From Trochalopteron elliotii (lineage: Eukaryota > Chordata > Aves > Passeriformes > Leiothrichidae): 64,000 nucleotides of DNA. A program made the translations under genes and the position numbers. A model generated the notes under the pieces. The model worked only from the letters and a program-made list of their open reading frames with translations. It did not search any database and was not told the origin of the DNA. The stretch is taken from positions 595,164 through 659,163 of the forward strand of contig JANPWX010000473.1 of NCBI GenBank assembly GCA_024734555.1. Direction: 5' to 3'. Below are positions 25,316 through 36,622 of this stretch, piece by piece; position 1 is the first letter of the stretch; each line of letters opens with the position of its first letter.

Positions 25316-27392
25316 ACTTCTAAAGCACTTGAAAGAGTTTTTTGAAAGCCTTCTAGTTCCTGTGATTGTGATGTGGGCTTGTGCTTAGTGTGTTCCTTTG
25401 GGTTGGTTTTGGTTTATTTCTTTTTCATAAACATCAAACTGGTTTGATAATTGTGGAAATTAGAACAGGAAAAACATGGGCAACTAAGCCAGAACGTAAA
25501 GGCACAAATCCTCAAATCTTTTTCTTCATGGGTGTTATGTGATAGAGCTCCTCAATATAAAAAAGACACACCTTTCCTGTAGGTGTCATTAAGTGTTGTG
25601 TATATTCAGAGCAGTACAGGCTGTAGATATAAACATATAAAATAATGCTGAAACACTACATAAAAATATGTGTCTGGAATTCGTCTAGTCTGTGGCATTA
25701 ATTAATGAACAAGCTATCACATCTGCTGACCCTCATAGCCTTTTGGAGGAACTACAGAGACTTTATCAATGCTAAAGAATTCTGTTTTAAGGAGCATTCC
25801 AAATAATTAAATATCTAGAGGCTGTTTCTTAGGAGCAAGAACCAATTTCACTAAGAGAGCAGATTAACATAACTACTTTGGAGTGTTTTATTTGTTATAC
25901 TAACTTATATCTGGCAACATTTCTTCATAATTCAGTGAAATGTAGCTCGTTTGTTTTAAAGGCCGACATGTTTCTGTTAATATTTTACAAATGCTGCTTT
26001 TACAAATATATAAAACATTCAACAGAAACTACTGGATGTAATTAGACCTGTTCAGATTTTGCTTTTTTACATGTCAAACACAGATGTCAGTCCTACCCCA
26101 GTGGATTGGAGAGATGCACTGTTAAGTGTGTGTTGGTGGAGAGATCTTTCCTTCTTTTTTTTGTTCTACTTTAATGTGTGTTGTCATCACAGAAGCAGAA
26201 TTGTTAGTAAAAGCCTCTCCCAGACTGACCTGGGGTGGAAGCTTTGTCAATTTACATTTCCTGCACAGATAATAAGACGAATGTAAAAAAATAATTTAAG
26301 ATGTGATAAAATAGCATATTATGATCACGCTTACTGTAAGAAATCAAGAATCCAAGCATCATTCTTAAACATGCACATGCTTTGTTGAGCAAAATTGAAT
26401 CAAAATTTTAGACAGCTGCTCTTTTTTTCTTTTGTTTTCTCTTTCCCCTGGCATGTCCCTGGGAACAGACATTTGATTTATGTTGTGGTGAGCTACAGGA
26501 CCAGAGAACTCCTTCCTTTAGACAGATATTTTAAGATTCTCTGTGTTATTATGAAGACCACAAAATTTTACCATAAGAGCTTGAGTCATTTAAGTTCTTT
26601 TCAGTAGTGCAGCATCCTTTGGTGCTTCAAGGGCTCATGCACCCTGCACTGGGAGGCAGTATGGGAATGAAGGAGTACATGTGCTCACTCCAGAATGAGA
26701 AGCAGTTCTACAAGTCAGTGCAGGATGTATTCTGTAGGTCTGAGCTGCTGCCACAGTGCAACACCACTGCCATGTGGGGGAACACCCTGTACTTAATGTA
26801 TGGATCCATTTGAGTCTGGTCCTAACTTAAACCGGGTCTATCCTTCAAGCCAGCCCCAAACTATATGCACCACAGAAATATGTAAGGTCTGATACTTGCT
26901 TCTATTTGTAGGCCTTTGTAATTCTGGTCTTTTAAAAGTAGAATGAAATTAGCCCTTGAGTCAAGTTTGAATTATTTTCATATTTTGGAGATATTAAAAT
27001 ATCTCCCAGATCTCATTAAATAAAGCCCTAAATAAAATAATTGCAATACAGTTAGGGATTGGAAAGCCTCAGAAGGTTTGGAGGAAATTTCCTCTTTGAT
27101 GAGTAATTCAGATACTTAAGCAAAGGTTGTCTGGATCATAAGCTTGAGAAATTCACCAATTCCCTTCCTCTCCTTTCCAGTATCCACTGGCTTCCTGGAG
27201 GTGTTCACTGCTCTGCTTCATTGTGTTCTCTACTGCTGTCCTCTGGGAGCCCTGTGCTCTGCGTCCTGCTGTCCTCAGTCCTGTGTCCTGTGATCCTCTG
27301 GGGCATTACTGGGGTTTCAGCCTCCTGCCTGTCTGCTCCTTTGTTCTCAAGTCTCTTAAACCCCAGTGTATCTTTATGTGTTTCTTTACTCA

Positions 27393-27454
27393 GTTTTTTT
27401 TGTTTTCTTTGCTTTCTTTTGTTTCTTTTTGTTTTCTTTTCTTTCTTTTCTTCA
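27393..27454. repeat. Pyrimidine-rich simple repeat
   Basis: The tract is nearly pure T with scattered single C and G, made of ttttg and tttctt units. A purine-only complement of this length could be an old poly(A)-derived or GAAA-type satellite. It explains the odd serine/phenylalanine and lysine-rich open frames around it. Confidence 0.85.
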
Positions 27455-28379
27455 CTAACCATTCCAGATATAGGGTAGAAGATCAGTGGGTCAGTGGCTG
27501 GTATGGACCATCAGAGAAGAGAAATAAGTGAAAGGTATCCACAGAGGTAGGAGGCTGTAGATTTGGAGACCAAGAGCTCAGTTACCTGTCAATAACAGCT
27601 GGGGCAGCAAGGGCAGAGATGTGCAGACACTGACAGAGGAAAGATGCAGGAGGGAATTCTTTTCATTTCCCATTTTCCAGCTGTATGGATGGCTAAAGCT
27701 GCACTTGCTCCTGTCCTGTTCCTGTTTTATGTGATAATCTGGTCCAGATCAGCACATCCATAGAACATGATGTGTGGCAGCAGTAAAGGTCCTGGATTTT
27801 TCTTTCCTTTCATAGCTCTCACAGATCCAGGCATGAATCTCTATCTGTCAGGAGTTTAAACTAAAACCCTCACTGACCAGTTTGTACAGTCTGAGGTAGA
27901 GATTGAGAATGACTTGGTGCAAGGAGTATGCCAGGTCACGCTGGCTGGTGAGGTGATCCTGCAGTTTCTCATTGTGAAGGACTGCTCCCTAGGGAATAGG
28001 CACTGCATGGGCTCTTTCCCTACAAACACGGTGGAAGATGGGGGGTCATGCTTCTCAGATGCTTTGTCATTTAGATAACCAGCACTCAGAGGTTAGAGAC
28101 TGTGAGTTAAAGAGAGAGAGAGAGAAAAACCTGCAAAATAAAACCAATCAAAACAACCAGCGTGTTGTTGAGGTTTCAGGTTTTTCTAACCTTGTAAAAA
28201 TAGCTGAACTATGTTTTAGAGACTTCCTGACTTAAGTGCAGGCTGGCAATAAGGAGGTACATACAGTAACACAGTAACATAATTGCAGTACTGATAATTC
28301 ACTTTTGTGAGAGCTTCAGCTGTTTAAAGATGCAGGGTAAGCAAAATCCCAAGGAACCAGGCTCCATGATGCTTCTTTC

Positions 28380-28495
28380 TGTTCTGTGTTATTATTCTCA
28401 CTTTCTAAATGGGACACTGAGACACAGCAGGTAAGTGCTAGTGGGAATGACATTCAGCTCGAGCCCCCCAGGCTGTGCCTCTCACTGATGTCACA
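28380..28495 (-). mobile_element. Ancient MIR-like fragment
   Basis: The order ttattattctcactttctaaatggg, cactgagacacagcaggtaagtg, then cattcagctcgagcccc follows a MIR read in reverse (ttattatccccattttac, gaaactgaggcacagagagg, ttaagtgac, then the core). It is highly diverged. Homology rests on this order of blocks. Confidence 0.5.
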
Positions 28496-30354
28496 ACACT
28501 GGATATAATGAGCACATTTAGGAAACAATTTAGCCTTTACCATTTCCTGGTGGTTGTTACATTATGAAAAAGCATTAGAATCTTCACTATAAAAAAGAGC
28601 TTAACAAAAAAAAAAAAAAGTACTTTTGTGGCACCGAAGACAAGTTTCAGAGCCTTTACAGAAGCTGTTGTAAAATGTGCTTCCTCAATCCATTGTGCAC
28701 TTGCCCTGCTCAGTCCTTTGTCTCGATGATTGCACAGGCTGTCTCTCCTCCCTGCCCTTGTCCCTGTTTGTGCATTCCCGGTGGGCACTCTGTGCATGGA
28801 GGGTGGCAGCGAGGAGCGTGTGTGCTGCTGCCCCTGGCAAAACTGCTGAGTGCCCTCGGGGCCAGGGGGTCACTGAAAGCCTCTTCTTCTCCCTGCACAG
28901 AGGTCACTGTTTGTGGCTGGTTTGTCCCTTTGCAGTCTGGGCTCTGCTGCTCCACGGCAAGGCCACAGCTTTGGCCCAGGCCTGGAGCAGGCGCTTTGGG
29001 GATGTGTTTGTAGGGCAGTCCCACAATGAAATGAGGTCTGGGGGTGCACATCCATGTTCTGTCCCAGCACTTCTGTTCTCCCTCCCTCGTGAGGCAGGTC
29101 TGTGTGCTCAGTTTGGATGCTGATAAAAATAGAGAGCATTTTGTTATTGTTATTGGTTGTGTGGAAATGCTTCCCAATGGGATGCCTTTTAGACGCTCTC
29201 TCAGTTGTTATCCTGTGGATGGAGACAGACTAAGAGTTTTGCCTCCTGTGCATTTTACTCATTGGATTAAGGATAAAATTGAAGCTTTCCTAGAAGACTG
29301 GGTAGCCTTAAAAATGAGTGAATACGTGGGATTAAAGACCTATGAGATAATATATATTTTCTAATCCTATTTAGAAGTAGCTATTGAAACAAATGGATTT
29401 ACTGGTGGAGTTAAGAGGAAAAAGTGAATCTAGAAGGTCTCATTGTACATTTACCTTTTGAGTTGTTGAACTCTGAGGATCAGGTAATGAAATTAATGAG
29501 TCAGAGAAGAGATGAAAGTAGGTTGTAGGAGTTACCATCCTTTAAAATCATTAAAGTTCCAGAAGGAGTTGACATTTCTGTGTTACCTGGATGAACTTGG
29601 CTGTGGCTTTGTGTCCCTTTTCCTCATGTGACAGTGTTGCTTCTGAGGTGAATGCACCAAGGAGCAGTTGATTTTTTGTGTCACGAAATGATGCTTCATT
29701 CACTGTCCTTTTGTTGCAGGTTGGTTTGGGTTTGGTTTGGGTTTTTTTAGTGTATTAGTAAAATAATAAAGCCATACAATGCTTACTTGGGAGAAGAGAG
29801 ATCTGATCACCTGCTGAAGCTGCAGCTCTCTGCTGTTAAAAGCAGATGGATTTGTGTGTCCTGTCCGGGGGTTCTCCCAATGCACCTGTAAAAGGAGGAT
29901 GAGTCTTGTTGGGAAGCTTAACATTCCCTCCTTCCTGGCATTATGTCAAGTAATGTTTGCATCTCTTGCAGCACAAGGTGTGAAGATAATTTGCAGCCTC
30001 CTGCGTAAGCATTCTTTTAATTGCAGAAAACATAGCTTCCAAAACACCAGGTGGAGGGGGATCTGTGGGGATTCCTGTGCAGAAATGAAGAACTGAGGAG
30101 AGCAAGGATGGGCCAGGTGTCTGCCTTTCATGAGGATATTCCCTGTGTCACATCTGGTGCCAGCATAGCTGCTTTCCCTAAATGATAAGGAAGCTTTGCA
30201 GTCGAGATGAGGGCTGAGCTGTCAGGTGAGCCAGGGATCAGGAATACTGTGATGGTTTGATGGCATGTGAGGGATGCTGTGAAATGTGGTGTGGTTCTGA
30301 TGAGCAAAAGCTCAATTAGGTTCTTCTGCACACGGCTGACATTGGGTGTGAGGA

Positions 30355-30630
30355 CGTGTTCTGGTCCGTCAAACGTAAAATGACAAAATCATTTGTAATC
30401 TCTCATTACCAGTCCCTGTGGGTTTCCCATCTATGCCTCCCTCGTGGCGTTATTCAACAGCCAATAACTTCCTGCTGTTGCCAGCTATACTTAAAAAGGA
30501 AGTTTAGGAGTTAACTGAAATCTTAGAGATCCATAGGAAAAAGAATTAGGTCAGATCTGAAATATTGCTACTAATTACTTAAGTAGCCTTTATTAATTAC
30601 TGGCGCTTAATTGTAATTTGCCACGAGTGA
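30355..30630. promoter_or_regulatory. Candidate conserved element with homeodomain cluster
   Basis: Two TAATTA cores (30572-30577 and 30594-30599) and a TTAATTG word (30607-30613) lie within about 45 bp. Upstream are gtcaaacgtaaaatgac, ccctcgtggcgttatt and caataactt words. CpGs are retained (tggcgctt, ccacgagtg). It adjoins an LTR fragment but is itself repeat-free. The role as an intronic enhancer is inferred. Confidence 0.35.
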
Positions 30631-30649
30631 GTATATGTGTTTTTACCCC

Positions 30650-30737
30650 TCTGATTCTCTCTCCCACCCCATGGGAGGTAATGAGCAAAGGCTGTGTGGT
30701 GCTTGGTTGCCAGCTGTCACGGGGTTAAACTATGACA
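30650..30737 (+). mobile_element. 3' stub of family A ERV LTR
   Basis: The last ~88 bp match the 3' end of the LTR at 55765-56327: a tctctcccaccccatggga block, a gtgtggtgcttggttgccagct block, and a ggttaaac-tatgaca end with the terminal CA expected of an LTR. The rest of the LTR is missing. Confidence 0.6.
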
Positions 30738-33682
30738 GTACAGCCAAAATTCATCATCTGCATTTCTTCCTAGGTAGGAAGTGGTTTCTCACAGTAAGTA
30801 ATCAGCTTGAAAATATGTTGCAGAAGGCACCTAACTCTATGCACAGTTTTTTTCTTCTAAATTATTTAGACGTTGAGAATGACTCTATTTAACTCTTATG
30901 TATGCAAAAAAGACACTGACAGGAGTAAAATATCACTCTCTGATACCCTTTGACTGGACACTACCTACCTACAGGGTAGGCTTTGTCTTTCCTGCACATA
31001 TTTAAACTTTTCTGGGATAACCAACCGTTCACTGTCTGCTCATGGGATTCACAGCACACCAACCCCATCTTGTCTTCACTGCAACACAGCAAACATCAGG
31101 TCACCTTCCTTGTGATCCCACCTAAACCTGAGCCCATGTCATACAGCTGTTTGGCTTCTTGGTGGTGTTCTGAACGCATGCTTGGCTTTCTGGCAAGGCC
31201 TGAACTCCCTCCAAAAGGCAGGGACCCTCAGTTTGCCTGGCCAGCATGCAGTGCTGTCAGGAATTATGCACTGTTTAATGTTTTAAATGCCTGAAGCCTA
31301 AATCTGTAATCCAGGTGTTCTTCCAGTCATGCCTGCTCTTCTCTTTGATTTACCGATTTCATATGAAAATCTTTAGTATATTAAATAAGTACTTGACCAT
31401 CTTTTTTTGTGCACATGCTTGCATAATGAGGAAGGTTTCTCAAAAGTTTTCTTGCAAGTGGATTCCCATGTGGTGCCTGTAAGTCACAGCTAATTACAGA
31501 GGTTGGTGAATCAGGAATACATCTGAGCTCAGGTTCCCCTCCTCCTCTTTCCACAGTGCTTCAGAAGAAAATAAAATAAAAATCCTGCAGACAAATCCAG
31601 GTTTTTCTGTGGTCATAGTCTCCAAAGAGCTCCAGAGGAATCACAGATGTGGTTTCATGTTTCAGGTTTAACTATGTTGTAATAACTACAGTCTTATCTG
31701 CAGGAGATATGCAAGTGGTGAAAGAATCATTAATTGACAGTGAAAAGTTTGACCCAAGTTCTGTGTGTTTGTTTGTTTAAAGCAACTGAATGTTTAGCCA
31801 AACGATATTTTAACTTCTGACTGCAGCCTTGAAGGTTACAATAATCTTGACAGGTTATTAACCTAGGAATGTTATAGGAAAGGAAGCTTAGATACATGTT
31901 TCAGGAAAGCCAATCCTAGAAAAGCAGAAATTCTTGTGGTTGATTTAAAGCCAAGACACAACCTTCAGTTTTAATTCAGCTGCATACAAACCTCCTATGA
32001 GGCACACTGACCTTGCTTTACAAGGCAGGAGTGTTTTTGGGTGCTCCAGTGGGTGCAAAGCAAGGCAGCTGTAAGAGGCAAAGCTCCATGGCTGAGCACG
32101 TGAGGAGCCCACAGCTCACATAAAATGTTGGACTAAGGTCTAATTTTCCCATCTTTTGTTAGTGTTCATTCAGGAAGTCTTGCTAGCTTGAATGAGTTCC
32201 TGTGTGTGTGTAGTATGAGTATTATCCAGCAGGACTACATGGGATATGTCTATTATTTGTTACAAAGGCACCAGTGACCTTCCTGCCCCTATATTAGCAG
32301 CGCCTGCTGTTTTTCCATACTGCTGATTGTCAGGAATGCAGATCATCCATATAACTGGGTACAGTCCTCACCCGTCAAATTATTGTCTCAGGAAAACAAA
32401 ATGCTTTAATTATAACAAAATAAAAATTAGAGATGTAATCTCAGCAGGACATTCCCACTTAAATGCATATTTGAGGCTGGAAAAATGAATAATTTAGTGG
32501 GTAGAGGAGGCAGATTACATAGTGAAATTACATAGGACTCTCTAATGATCTCAGTTTTTAACAGGTATGGGTTTTTTCAAGGTTGGTTTGTGATTGTTTT
32601 TTGCCCCCAGTTTTTGTTTTCTGTTTTCAGAACTGCAGCACACAGAAGACTTCAGGAGTAGCTTGAGCTTTCAGAAATGTGACTAGGGCTAGGACAGGAG
32701 TATCCTACCAAGAAAACAAAGTCTAAAACTGTTGCCTGAGCTCTAGGAAGCACACACATGGATGCAAACTCTTAAAACTAGTACAGTACTAAGAGCTGTA
32801 TAAAAGCATATCGGTAACAAATCTAAATATTCCTGTATTTCATCAGAGCAATTCTTTTGTGTACTTATTTGATAGGAAAATAATTTATTATGATATACCT
32901 GTATCAATATTATATGTTATGTGTTGAAAAGGTTATATATTAATAAAGTACTCCTAGAAAATGTGCTTGTCATTGCTACATGCTTGGGTTGCTGGATAAA
33001 CCAGTGACTCAGAATAACTCTGTGCCACGCTGGAGAAAACTGAGGGTATCAGTTTTCCTTGAGAAATACTAAATGAATTTTAAATCACAAGATCTCTTTA
33101 AAAAGTCACTGTGAGGCTAAACATTGTGTGACAGAGATCTCGAGGAGGCTCAGGTATTCAAAACCCAGTTGGGTGACAGTGCTAAAAGGAGCAGGTTTGA
33201 GTTTAGTGAAATGCCATGGCACAGATGCTGCCTCTGGCTGCCACATCAAGCCTCTTGTTGAGCTGTTACTGCTGCCTTGTGCTGGGAGAAATTGATTTTT
33301 GCCTCTAAAAAAATGTTTGGGTTGTTTTGGTACTTACCATACGGTAGGAGTTCTTGTGTTTGAACATTCCCAAATTTTGATGAAAAGCTTGAGATTTAGA
33401 CTTTGTTATTTTAGTATTTTTTCCTTTCTCTCTAGTGAGTAAATGCCCCCAGGGCTGAATGCTCTTGAAGTACAAAAATAACATCAGACATTAATCTAAA
33501 TTCAAATGTATATTTTAACATATGTATGTATTTGAATCAGTGTGTGTTAGAGGCATCCCCTTCAAAAAGGCTGTCTGCAGGTAATCTCTGAAGCACAGAA
33601 ATAGTTTTAATTCAGAAAAAAATTGAGGAAGAGAAGAGATTTTTATTTTACACTGATGCAGTTTGTCTTATTTTCCCCAAAG

Positions 33683-33798
33683 GACACCATGGTTTAATGG
33701 ATGGGGCTTTAATCTACCCAGAGGTCAGTCTTTGCTAGACAAGTGGAACCTTATTCCTGAGGGAATTGATATACTAATGACACATGGACCTCCCCTTG
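33683..33798 (+). CDS. MPPED2: MPPED2 coding exon (residues 179-217): metallophosphoesterase domain
   Basis: MPPED2 is a class III cyclic-nucleotide phosphodiesterase-like metallophosphoesterase, expressed mainly in the nervous system. This 116-bp exon follows an acceptor with a pyrimidine tract (ttttccccaaag) and is followed by a consensus donor (gtaagtg at 33799). It completes Trp179 with one base, encodes 38 full residues from TPWFNGWGF to MTHGPPL, and leaves the first base of Gly218. The THGPP segment carries His213 (33783-33785), a metal ligand of the calcineurin-like fold. Numbering back from the stop codon gives the expected 294-residue length. By eye the translation is essentially unchanged from the mammalian protein. 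Entry phase is 2 and exit phase is 1. The preceding exon lies outside the window. Confidence 0.97.
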
Positions 33799-36508
33799 GT
33801 AAGTGAAACAAAAGTTCTGTGTGATTTTTTGCATGAGAATTTTACTTTCAAAATAAGCAAAGTTGATAATGCTGTAAGATATACTGTAATTACACCCAAA
33901 CTAAAAACTATGGATTAAAAACCTTTCTGAAAGAAGTGGAAAACGATGATTAGGCTTAGCTGATCTGTTGAGTTTCCATAAAAAAACTTGATTTTTTTTA
34001 TTAAATTCAAGCTAGGGAAAATGTGACTCCATAACCATTATAGTTTGACATTTTATTTAAGAATAGTATTCATCTGACAACCAGTTTCCAATCCCATGTG
34101 ACTTTTTAGAGATTGACTAAAACTTTTGAAACCTTTTCTCACTACAGTGTCACGTTATTTTAAGGTTTGAGAGTAGCAGTCAAGAGTTTGGAACTATGTA
34201 GTCACACATTCTCCTTGATAATGTCCTTGTAAACTTAGAATATGTAAGAATAGTTTTAAAGGTATTAATTGGCTTATAAAAAAATTGTGAAGGAATAAAA
34301 TTATGCTCTTAGGTAATTTTTCCTAACTTGATCTAATGACAGGTGAGCACCAGTCTATGAATGCATAATTTGTTTCTTCATTAGGTAGCTAAAGTTTCTC
34401 ATTTAGTTGAATTTTGCTTGTCTTGTCAATATGAGTCATTTGCCGATCTCCTTTTTAACTCCTAAGATCTAAACTAGGTTTTGATAGTCTCAGAAGGACA
34501 CCAGGACACTCATTCAGCACAGGCAGGAGTACCCAGTTTTGGCATATCTGAAGTTGTTAAAGCCCACACTAAAACCATTTTTAAATGGTTTTAAAACCAT
34601 TTGGAAAGTCCTGCTATCTTTTCTCCATCCTGTGCCCCACAAGGCAGCGTCTCATATTATTTACTGCCTTTCCTCAAGACACATGGGGAAAGCAGCCTGG
34701 GACTGTATTTTAAGTATCTCAGTTGGGTTTACAACAGCTGAGCCTTTTATAAATATGACTTATCAGGATGAGGAAGTGTGGCAGTCTCTTCGTTGCCCTT
34801 ACTGTGAGAAGAGTGATTTTGTCAGGGTTTTAGTAAGCTCTTGCAATCCAAGAGGTCAGATCACACAATCACAGGAAGTGACCAAATCACAGTCACTCAC
34901 TACAATGCATGGTAGTGAATATGTAAAATCTTCTCAGAATTGCATGGTGCCATTATAAACCAGCATTTTAAGTGCTTACAGGCTGGCTCAGTGTTCTCAT
35001 AGCGTTTCTTGGTGACCGTGGAGTCAGGAATTAATGCATGCTTATCTTTTGTACCACAATTAAGTTAAGAGCCAGCAATCTAAGCCAAGCTGAGGGGAAA
35101 AAAAGGTCCAGAAAGTTTTTGACTAATGTACTTACTGCTCCTTTTATATTCTGGTTAGTTTTTTTAATACTACTTAGAGAATGTTGTAAGGTGATCAGCA
35201 AATTCCCTTTTAACCTTCCTGGAGCTCTCAGCATGCTGCTGTGTTAAGGCAGTGACACAGCATCCCCTGACAGCAGAGCAACCGGATATTGCAAACCAGG
35301 GCCTTGAGCAGCACTCTCTTAATTGCTTCATTTTCCCAAAGAAGCAAAAAAAAAACCCACAAGTGTGCTTATAATGTTTCATGGGTGCTGTTTTAAATGG
35401 GTTGTTCATCCATCTGCTCTGAATTGGGTTCATGCAGAAATACTGTGACGCTGCAGACACTGAGTGCTGTCATTGAATACGTGTGCTTAAATTTTGTGTT
35501 TGAAGGAGATAATGAAGTTCAGTTTCAAAAGGTTGGCACTGTATCTTAACTACAGACACAGATTAAATGTCACTACTGTCCCTAAAATTAGGGCCTCCAG
35601 CTCTCAGCCTGCATGATAATATTGACAAAACTGCTTTTTAAAAAAGTGTTTACTTATTAATATTAAGTAGATATTAAGGGAGGTAGAGCTGTAACTGGAC
35701 CCTCTGGTCACTCTAAAATTTAGCCAAGTTCATGTCCCATCATGTTTTTACTACCTGGGATTAACTTGGCACAGGCTGTAATTATGCTAAAGTCAGTAGA
35801 ATGGTGGTACAGCTGGACATAACTCATTTCCCTTTTACTGCTCCTCATTCACCTTGCCCTGCTGATCCTTTTCCATGCTAATCCAGGTGACAGGCTTCTG
35901 TAGGCACTCATCTCAGGTTTTGTACATTTTTCTGCATTATCCATAAGACCAAGTGGCAACATGGTCAATTAGCACTGGCTTGTTGGAAGCTGTTTTGCAA
36001 TTTTTGCATTGCTTGAGGCTGGTGATGAGGGCTCAGAAGTAACCTGATGCTTGCAGACCACGGTCCTCCAAAAATTGTGGGAGTCTGTATTTTAAATCTT
36101 TGGGGTGGCAGCTGTATTGAGTTGTAGCTCAGCTCATCTTCCTGAGCTGTTTCATTTCTGGAGTAACCACATAGCTGGTTTGGGAAGCTGACTGCTGTAA
36201 GAGCCAGGAGAAAGGGAAGAAAAATCTGCAGCAGTGCCAGGAGTTTCAAGGTGGAAGATGAGTTTAAACCTGTGGTTTAAAAAAACAAATCACATCCAGA
36301 AAAATATTAATGCAGATGGAGGGAGGAAATCTTAAGGAAGACAAAGTGACAGCGAAACATTTCTTAAAAGCCATTGTGTGCTTTAATGGAGAGGTTATGA
36401 CTAGAGATAATGTAATAAACCCTGTGTGAATTATGACTTCCTGAAAGACTATGTGAAACCTTACCTGAATAGGGAAAATTAGTAGTATTGATTGTGTTTT
36501 GCCTTCAG
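33799..36508 (+). other. MPPED2: MPPED2 intron (2,710 bp)
   Basis: Donor gtaagtg and acceptor gttttgccttcag bound the intron, inserted after the first base of the Gly218 codon (phase 1). It is AT-rich and contains a 139-codon + strand open frame (34539-34958) with no recognisable domain. I see no clear transposon in it. Confidence 0.9.
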
Positions 36509-36622
36509 GTTTTCGAGACTGGGTTCCAAAGGAGCTGCAGAGAGTGGGTTGTGTGGAGCTGCTGAACACAGTGCAGAGGCGAGTCAGGCCCAAACTCCAT
36601 GTCTTTGGTGGGATTCATGAAG
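36509..36622 (+). CDS. MPPED2: MPPED2 coding exon (residues 218-255): second metal-site segment
   Basis: This 114-bp exon completes Gly218, encodes 37 residues (from FRDWVPKEL to FGGIHE) and leaves the first base of Gly256. Acceptor cttcag and donor gtaagc are canonical. The active-site segment reads FGGIHEG. Most class III phosphodiesterases, and the paralogue MPPED1, have His at the second Gly (GHIH). MPPED2 is known for Gly at position 252 (36610-36612), which weakens metal binding and catalysis. His254 (36616-36618) is kept. The Gly distinguishes MPPED2 from MPPED1. The exon is phase 1 on both sides and a multiple of three, so skipping it would keep the frame but remove these residues. 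Confidence 0.97.

Larger units (their letters stand above)
1..33682 (+). other. MPPED2: Large upstream intron of MPPED2 (partial)
   Basis: The first recognisable exon starts at 33683 in the middle of the protein and in phase 2, so everything before it should be intron. I searched both strands for the preceding coding segment, which carries the GNHE motif and ends in a Tyr-Gly-Ala-Pro-Trp-like sequence, and did not find it. The human gene is also dominated by very long introns. The stretch contains dispersed CR1, MIR-like and LTR fragments, listed separately, simple repeats, and several repeat-free segments that look constrained. No open frame here resembles a known protein. An independent gene nested in the intron cannot be excluded, but I see no support for one. 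Confidence 0.75.

Noticed and set aside
26607..26813. 68-codon + frame with protein-like composition
   Set aside because: Short, with no homologue recognised and no flanking splice sites that join it to MPPED2 in frame.
28677..29177. Overlapping 148- and 155-codon frames on opposite strands
   Set aside because: The segment is locally GC-rich, which lengthens chance frames. No domain, splice signals or start context was seen, and both strands are equally open.
34539..34958. 139-codon + frame with a CPYC motif in an MPPED2 intron
   Set aside because: There is a single CxxC only, no second zinc pair or recognised domain, and the frame lies wholly between two well-defined exons.
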